A stretch of DNA of 64,000 nt from Leptodactylus fallax (taxonomy: Eukaryota; Chordata; Amphibia; Anura; Leptodactylidae). The stretch lies in the NCBI GenBank assembly GCA_947044405.1, contig CAMRHE010000463.1, positions 182,501-246,500 of the forward strand. The letters run 5' to 3'. A model generated the notes under the pieces. The model was given only the letters and a program-made list of their open reading frames with translations, was not told the DNA's origin and ran no database searches. Both the position numbers and the translations under genes were made by a program. Of this stretch, positions 48,501 to 57,500 are shown in pieces (the stretch's first letter is position 1; every line of letters starts with the position of its first letter).

Positions 48501-51500
48501 AACTGAGGGTCGGTTCATCACACCTCCCCCTTTTAGAGCGTGTCGGGAGGAAGGATGATCCTAAGATCACCTTCCGCGGACACCTTGGCGGCCTCACCCC
48601 CGCCAGGACCTGCGCTGGTCCCTGACCATATTCCTGGCGTGCTGATACCCTCTTCCTCTCCTGTCTGAATGGAGACTCTTCTAAGGCTCAGGCTCTGAAT
48701 TAAGTAGACCTGGCTACCTCCTGCTTGCTCTGGGTCCCTCCCCCGAGTGCTGGCGTCCCTCAGACCCACACTCACAACCCCAGGCCCTTGTGGTACCAGT
48801 ACTGAGACCCCATCCCGGCAGTCTCCGCCCACCTGGCTACCCCCGGCCTGCACTGGGACCTCGTTCTGAGTGCTGGCATCCCGCAGATGCAAACTCGCAA
48901 CCCCAGGCCCTTGTGGTACTGGTGCTGAGACCCCATCCCGGCAGTCTCCGCCCACCTGGCTACCCCCAGCCTGCACTGGGACCTCGTGCTGAGTGCTGGC
49001 ATCCCTCAGATCCACACTCGCAACCCCAGGCCCTTGTGATACCAGTTTAGAGACCCCTTCCCGGCAGTCTCTCAGGGTCTCTCCTTCACTAGCCGCTAGT
49101 TGGGAGAGTTCTAGGGGATTCTGCACCTCCCCCTTTTCTTCCAAACCTACATCCTGTTCCTCCTGTACTTGGGTGGGTGATGGTGATACCTTGGGCAAAT
49201 GACTGAGATCATGCTTCTCCAAACCATCCCTCCACAATACATTGACAGGTAATACATTTTACACACCCCCTTCTTGGGTCCCACCTCCAGCACCCCATGC
49301 CTTCTGCACTTGGGCCATGGGCATGACTGGCACACCTTGGATGGCTGTTTCTCCTTCCCAGGACTCTTTCACAAGAGTTAGGGGCCCACGTACACGTCTC
49401 CCGTACAAGAGCTCAAAGGGGGAGAACCCCGTTGAGGCTTGCGGCACCGCCCGGTAAGCGAACAGCAGGTGCAGGAGATAAGGCTCCCAGTTGCGCCCGT
49501 GGGACTCGACTAACATCCTGAGCATCTGCTTCAGGGTGCCATTGAACCGTTCACACAGGCCATTGGTCTGTGGGTGATACGGGCTGGACACCAGATGTTG
49601 CACCTCTGTTACCTTACACAGGCCTTGCATCAAGGCAGACATGAACTGGGTACCTTGGTCTATGAGCATCTCTCTGGGAAATCCAACACGGGAGAAGATG
49701 CCTACCAGAGCCTTGGCCACTACATCAGCCCGGGTGGAAGACAGCGCGACAGCTTCCGGGTACCTACTAGCGTAGTCTACTACCGTTAATATGAAACGTT
49801 TCCCGGTGCGACTGAGAATGGACAGGGGTCCAATGAGATCCACAGCCACCCTCTGGAAAGGTTCGGTTATGATGGGCATAGGTATCATTGGTGCTTTGGA
49901 GCCTTGCCCCGCCTTGCCCATCCTCTGACAAGTGTCACATGAACGGCAGTATTTAGCTACATCTGTCCCCATCTTAGGCCAGTAGAATAAGTGGCTGAGG
50001 CAAGCCTTGGTCTTAGCGATCCCCAGGTGGCCTGCCAGTGGAATATCATGAGCAATCCGCAACAACTCCACCCGATAGGGTTGGGGTACCACCAAATGTT
50101 TCTCCCTGAGCCGACTTTCTTTTCCCTTTGTGGGGATCGTTTCCCGGTACAACCTCCCTTGCTCCCAGTACACGCGGTCCTTGTCCGACTCCAAGGGAGG
50201 TTGATCAGCACGCTCCTTCAATGCATCCAGACTGCGGTCAGCTTGGACAGCGTCCCTGAACTCCTGACTGGAACCAGACAGAAGAGATGTGCATGTCATA
50301 TACCCGCCGGGCTCCTCCGGCTCCAGTGTGGGGAGGTTAGTCACGGCGGCCTCAGTGCCATCTCCGGGTGACAGAGGGAACGGCTCAGGGGTCGGAGCGC
50401 CTTCCACCCCTCTAGCACTCTGGCTGCGGGTTACCACCGCAACACCAGCAGTCCGTTCCTCATCCGGATCGGCCCTGAGATCCCCGTGACCCACCTGACC
50501 ACCTGGCACATTGTCCTCAGTTGGGGTTGCCCCCAGCATCTCAGAAGAGCTACCCGGTAAACCTGCAAGGCAAGTGTGAAAGATCCTCAGTGCGCCAACA
50601 CCGCTGTGGCCCCACCTGAGTCCTCTTTCATATAAAAACCACACTCACCGCCAGTGAATGTCGGGTTCACCAGATAAATACAAGACAAGCCTTCTAAATT
50701 TTATATATTTATTAACCCCTAAATGGGTCGGCATTAACATCTAACATATACAGACTAACCATGAGTGGAGAAAAAGGTTTTGTGTTATCATTCATATTCT
50801 CTGAAAAAAGGCCAAAAAAAAAAATAAAAATCTGCCGGGGTATGTAAACTTTTTAGTACAACTGTATATGTATGTGTATGGTGTATGTGGTATATTTGGT
50901 CTATACAGAGGGTGAAATAAGTCTTGACCACGTCTCCATCTATTAGTAAAGGTTCTATTTCCAGGAGATTCTGCGCAGATGTCGGTAACAACAACCCAAC
51001 CAATCCAGACAGCAGAGACATCAGAGAGAGATGTCCATACGTGATGTCATAGACCCCGGGGAGAGGTCCATACGTGAGGTCATAGTGAGACCCCGGGGGA
51101 GATGTCCATACATGATGTCATAGTGAGAACCCGGGGGATAAGTCCATACGTGATGTGATAGTGAGACCCAGGGGAAAATGTCCATACGTGATGTCATAGT
51201 GAGACCCTGGGGGAGAGGTCCATACGTGATGTCATAGTGAGACCCTGGGGAGATGTCCATACGTGATGTCATAGTGAGACCCCGGGGAGAGGTCCATACG
51301 TGATGTCATAGTGAGACCCTGGGGGAGAGGTCCATACGTGATGTCATAGTGAGACCCTGGGGAGATGTCCATACGTGATGTCATAGTGAGACCCTGGGGG
51401 AGAGGTCCATATGTGACGTCATAGTGAGACCCCGGGGAGAGGTCCATACGTGATGTCATAGTGAGACCCCGGGGGGAGAAGTCCATACATGAGGTCATAT

Positions 51501-54500
51501 TGAGACCCCGGGGAGATGGACATCACCATACACTCCCTTGTGATGGTCGTCCCAATGTTCTGGCTGCCGTCACCATAAACTCCCTTGTGATGGTCTTCCC
51601 AATGTTCTGGCTGCCGTCACCATACACTCCCTTGTGATGGTCGTCCCAATGTTCTGGCTGCCGTCACCATAAACTCCCTTGTGATGGTCTTCCCAATGTT
51701 CTGGCTGCCATCACCATAAACTCCCTTGTGATGGTCTTCCCAATGTTCTGGCTGCTGTCACCATACACTCCGTTGTGATGGTCGTCCCAAAGTTCTGGCT
51801 GCCGTCACCATACACTCCCTTGTGATGGTCGTCCCAATGTTCTGGCTGCCGTCACCATACACTCCCTCGTTACATCTATGGATCTTCACTATACAATGTA
51901 TAAATGGCGTCTTCTCTGGTGTCTCCTGCAGGTTTGTTTCTGTCCCTGGAGGAGCTACGGTCCCTTGTACAGCCGTCAGATGAAACCATGAGAACGGTCA
52001 GGACCTGGCTGGAGAAACACGGAATCCTGAATTGTGATAGTATCATGACCGGAGATTTCTTACAGTGCCAAACAGATGCCAGGTCAGCCTCATTCCAGGG
52101 TCGCCCTGCAGGTAGTAGCGCTAGCCAGAATACAAGAGAAAGGTCATCCAGTAAGCCCAATGACCTGATGTAGACAAGAAGTATGTACCATACATATTGA
52201 CAGTATAGGCAAACAGTGGCCCTGCAACCATGGGAGGGGGGCAAACTTAAAAATCAGCATACTACTACATGGTGGCTTGTGGTTTTGGCTTTGCCGCCCA
52301 ATCTATTTTCCACTCCTTACAAGCCGCACAAGGGGACTGAAGAATAAAAGAAGGAAAACTCTGAAGACTAAAGAGTAAGGAGGAAGTTAGAATGAGAATG
52401 AGCATATAATAAACCAAAACCACAGCCCTCGATGGGTGGCCAATACCTACTCATCACATTATCTCCACCTCATGTTACAGAACTGCAGAGGAACTCCTGC
52501 CTGGGGCCCGACTAGTCCGATACCTGAAGGGAGACAAGAGCATAGTCAGGTCTAGCTCGCCGTACTCACTGGATCCAGCCGTGGCCCCTCACATCGACTT
52601 TGGTGAGTTACTAGGGAGAAGAACAGATGAATGGGGGAGGATAGGCGGTCACCTGTCCCTGTACAGGGGGGAGGATAGACGGTCACCTGTCACTGTACAG
52701 GGGGGAGGATAGACGGTCATCTGTCACTGTACAGGGGGGAGGATAGACGGTCACCTGTCACTGTACAGGGGGGAGGATAGACGGTCACCTGTCCCTGTAC
52801 AGGGGGGAGGATAGACGGTCACCTGTCACTGTACAGGGGGGAGGATAGACGGTCACCTGTCACTGTACAGGGGGGAGGATAGACGGTCACCTGTCCCTGT
52901 ACAGGGGGGAGGATAGACGGTCACCTGTCACTGTACAGGGGGGAGGATAGACGGTCATCTGTCACTGTACTGTACAGGGGGGAGGATAGACGGTCACCTG
53001 TCACTATACTGTACAGGGGGGAGGATAGGCGGTCACCTGTCACTGTATAGGGAGGAGGATAGGCAGTCACCTGTCACTGTACAGGGGGGAGGATAGACGG
53101 TCACCAGTCACTGTACAGGGGGGAGGATAGACGGTCACCTGTCACTGTACAGGGGGGAGGATAGACGGTCAACTTTTACTGTACAGGGAGGAGGATAGAT
53201 AGTCACCTGTCACTGTACAGGGGGGAGGATAGACTGTCACCTGTCACTGTACAGGGAGGAGGATAGATGGTCACCTGTCACTGTACAGGGGGAAGGATAG
53301 ACGGTCACTGTACAGGGGGGAGGATAGATGGTCACTGTACAGGGGGGAGGATAGACGGTCACCTGTCACTGTGTATGGGGGAGGATAGACGGTCACCTGT
53401 CACTGTACAGGGGGGAGGATAGACGGTCACCTGTCTCTGTACAGGGGGGAGGATAGACGGTCACTGTACAGGGGGGAGGGTAGACGGTCACCTGCAACTG
53501 TACAGGGTGGAGGATAGATGTCACCTGCAACTGTACAGGGTGGAGGATAGATGTCACCTGCAACTGTACAGGGTGGAGGATAGATGTCACCTGCAACTGT
53601 ACAGGGGGGAGGATAGATGTCACCTGCAACTGTACAGGGGGGAGGATAGACGGTCACCTGTCGCTGTACAGGGGGGAGGATAAGCGGTCACCTGTCGCTG
53701 TACAGGGGGGAGGATAGACGGTCACCTGTCGCTGTACAGGGGGGAGGATAGATGGTCACTGTACAGGGGGGAGGATAGATGGTCACTGTACAGGGGGGAG
53801 GATAGATGGTCACCTGTCACTGTGTATGGGGGAGGATAGACGGTCACCTGTCGCTGTACAGGGGGGGAGGATAGACGGTCACTGTACAGGGGGGAGGATA
53901 GATGGTCACCTGTCACTGTGTATGGGGGAGGATAGACGGTCACCTGTCGCTGTACAGGGGGGAGGATAGACGGTCACCTGTCGCTGTACAGGGGGGAGGA
54001 TAGACGGTCACCTGCAACTGTACAGGGTGGAGGATAGATGTCACCTGCAACTGTACAGGGGGGAGGATAGACGGTCACCTGTCGCTGTACAGGGGGGAGG
54101 ATAAGTGGTCACCTGTCGCTGTACAGGGGGGAGGATAGACGGTCACCTGTCGCTGTACAGGGGGGAGGATAAGCGGTCACTGTACAGGGGGAGGATAGAC
54201 GGTCACCTGTCGCTGTACAGGGGGGAGGATAGACGGTCACCTATCGCTGTACAGGGGGGAGGATAGGCGGTCACTTTACAGGGGGAGGATAGACGGTCAC
54301 CTGTCACTGTACAGGGGGGAGGATAGACGGTCACTGTACAGGGGGGAGGATAGACGGTCACTGTACAGGGGGGAGGATAGACGGTCACTGTACTGGGGGG
54401 AGGATAGACGGTCACCTGTACCTGGTAGTATTGGTGGTATTGGATAGTTGCACAGCTTTCACTATTTCATCCTCTCTCTTTTCAGTTGGGGGACTTCATC

Positions 54501-57500
54501 GATTTCCACAAGAACGGGAAGTACTAAGACGAGCAAAGGGCAAGCAGTATGAAGTGACCGCAGGGTTTCACACGGGTGTCACCCCATCTGTCTTACGTCA
54601 AAGGTACAACCTGTCCACCAGTGACGTTGGGACCCATCCGAACAACAGCCAGGCCTGTGCTCAGGTATCTATGTCCTCCATACTTACTGCCTGACCAGAT
54701 AATGTCTGGCTCATCATCTGCAGCATTCTGATCCTATACATCACTAAAGCTGAACACAATGTAGGTAGAGTGGACACGAGTCACACTGGACAATATACGC
54801 GAGCCAGACAATGTCCTCCGCTCATGATACAGGAGGCTGGGAAAGAAATGTGTTAAGGGACAGTAATTTCTGCACTTGGATCAGAGGAGAAAAACATCAT
54901 TCCATGTAGGAGATCTCCCGCTAGGTTTAGGCTGACTTTCCTTGGGATGGTCCTCTACTACCAGGATGTCATGACTACTTTTAATGTCTACAATAACATT
55001 GATGTCACAAGTTTGAGACTGACCAATGTTTGATCCTAGTTTGGATGGAGCGCTGGTAAAAATGGTGAGAATAACCCTTTAGATCTCATGAAATATGGCA
55101 TAGCCCTAATAAATCTATGAACACTTTGGGTGTGACTGACAGACGTGCGGGGCTGTCATGGTCTTCCTATATTGTTGGCTTTCTTCTCAGTTTTTAGAGC
55201 AGTATTTCCATCCCGCCGACCTCTCTGAGTTTATGACTCTTTTTGGAAGAAGTTTTGAGCACCATCTGGAGGTGGATCATGTGGTTGGGGATCAGGGAGG
55301 AGGACGGGCCGGTCTGGAGGCCAGCTTAGACGTGGAGTACATCATGAGTATGGGGGCCAACATCTCAACCTGGGTGTTCAGCAACCCTGGTAAGTCTATT
55401 GTGGGTCTCCTACTTTGAGCTCTTTTTCTTGGGAGTCACCGGACAAATCTCATGCAGGTTATCACGAAGTCTGAAGGCCCCCACCAAGCCGATGTATAGC
55501 ATCTATTCAATATATATGGTAGGAGGGGCCACTAATGTGATTGATTTTCTCAGGCCGTCATGAGTCCCAGGAACCATTCTTAGACTGGATTGTACTGCTG
55601 AGTAACATGTCCTCCATCCCCTGGGTCCATACCATTAGTTATGGCGATGATGAAGACAGTCTATCTGTGGCTTATATGCAAAGAATCAATGTGGAGTTCA
55701 TGAAGGCGGCTGCTCGGGGGCTCACAATCCTATTTGCATCAGGTAATCCAATACTACTAGTTGTACTACAACTCTCATCATCTCTGGAGCCTTATGTAGT
55801 GTGGATGTTATCACTAATAGACCATTAAGCAGGCACCAGGTGACTCAGCAATATGGCAGCTTGTGCTGTTCTTGACCGCTCTCTACAGTGTCCATAGGTG
55901 CAGTCAAGTGAGGATCGGCTCAGTGGTCCTGTTTGTCTGTAATGCTCTGCGGTTCTGAAATGTTCTGCTTATAGTCCAGGCAAGCAGGAATCCAGGCTGG
56001 AGGGAGCAAGAAGGCATGCAAGCACTTGTAGGGAGGTGCAAACATGTACCTTAATTTAGTTGGACAGTCGTATTAATAGGCAGGGGAGGGAATCAGTCAC
56101 TGTTCACAATATTGGTCTGCTTCGGCCATTGCGGGTCATCGTGAGCTCTGGGAGGATTTTGGAAGCCGGATCTCACGATGCCTCTTGATAGCCAGAATGG
56201 AGTTTTTTTCTTAGAGTTGCACTGCAGGAGAAGTTGTGTGTTGCTCTCCTGTGGTACAGCCCGCTGGCGTCAGGGGATGTCCAGGTTACCTGGTGGGGTG
56301 AGGAAGGGCACAATAGTTAGGGCCCCATTCCTGCACTGTGGTTGCAGGTGAATCTTGTACAGTTGTCAGGAGAGGAGCGACTTGCTACTTGGAGGTCTCC
56401 ACGCATGGCCTGGTTTGCCTGAGGCCAGCATCACATTAGCACCCCTGACTCGATAGCTGGTTTCTGAAATGGGCTCTAGGAGGCAGTCGTTGCTTCCATA
56501 GCACCGTCTGAATCGCTGTGTCTGTTATTAGGGCCCAGACAACTGCTTGTTTCTGTTGCACATACTGTCTAGGAACGAAACTCACATCAAGGGTCCGGCG
56601 TCTCCTGTTTGTGAGAGGGGTGGTGTGGCCAGGAGAACGCCATATTGAGTACCATTCCACCAATGCTGCAGCCACTTAGAAGCCCCTATCTCCAGCCATG
56701 CTCCGGCTTACACCTCTGCATTCAGTGATATTATCGGTGACATTATCTGCTTATTGTACGTAGTCCTCGGTAACTCGAGTAATTCAATGACCTCACAAAT
56801 CTCCGTCCACATCACTATTATATGACGTGTGACCTGATGATATCCATACTGCATCATAGTCATGTGGAGACACAAGCACTGCGGTACCTGAATGGTTAAA
56901 TAATTATGGGATCATCGGGAAATGTGGTTTCAAATAATTCTGTTCATGACAAGTTTTCTGATCATTTTCCAGGCGATGATGGCGCCGGATGCAGACAAGT
57001 TTCTAAAGACAGAAATGTTTTCCGTCCCAGCTTCCCGGCCTCCAGGTGAGCGGGCAGTGACCGCCGTACAAGCCAGATACACAGTGGCGCCTCCTCTAGA
57101 CTGGGAGGGTCCATGTGTCCACCCTGACACAACCTTATCTGTTCACAGCCCGTATGTGACTACCGTTGGTGGAACATCTTTTAAGAATCCTTTCCAGGTT
57201 ACATACGAGGTGACCGACTACATCAGTGGGGGAGGATTCAGCAATGTTTTTCCTATGCCTGACTACCAGGTAAGATGCCCCGATGTCCCAGATTCTATAG
57301 GTCAGCATTGATGAGATGTTGTATGCTTCATCCTCCTCCTATATCCTGAAGGTTTCTGCAGTATCAGAATATTTCACGTCATCGGTGAAGATGCCACCAG
57401 AGAGTTACTACAACCGCAGCGGACGGGCATATCCTGATGTGGCAGCTCTGTCTGACAACTACTGGGTGGTAACAAATCGTATCCCAATCCCTTGGGTTTC

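Larger units (their letters stand above)
47020..50864 (-). mobile_element. Tc1/mariner transposon carrying a nested LTR element
   Basis: The left end CAGTTGTGCTAAAAAGTTT (47020) is matched, inverted, by the right end finishing at 50864. The inverted ends stay similar for about 115 bp (47020-47134 and 50752-50864). A TA flanks both ends (47018-47019 and 50865-50866), the Tc1 target duplication. Between them lie a truncated minus-strand transposase and a Gypsy-type element (about 47748-50755). It sits in intron 3 of tpp1. Confidence 0.9.

Noticed and set aside
48533..49237. Independent repeat-rich protein gene on the minus strand
   Set aside because: It is in the same frame as the integrase remnant, separated only by one TAA, and matches the tail of the element at 1324-5955, so it is the C-terminal part of that retroelement.
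57356..57360. TGCAG as the exon 11 acceptor of tpp1
   Set aside because: It would break the phase left by exon 10. The upstream CCTGAAG gives the same exon length as human and an unbroken frame.
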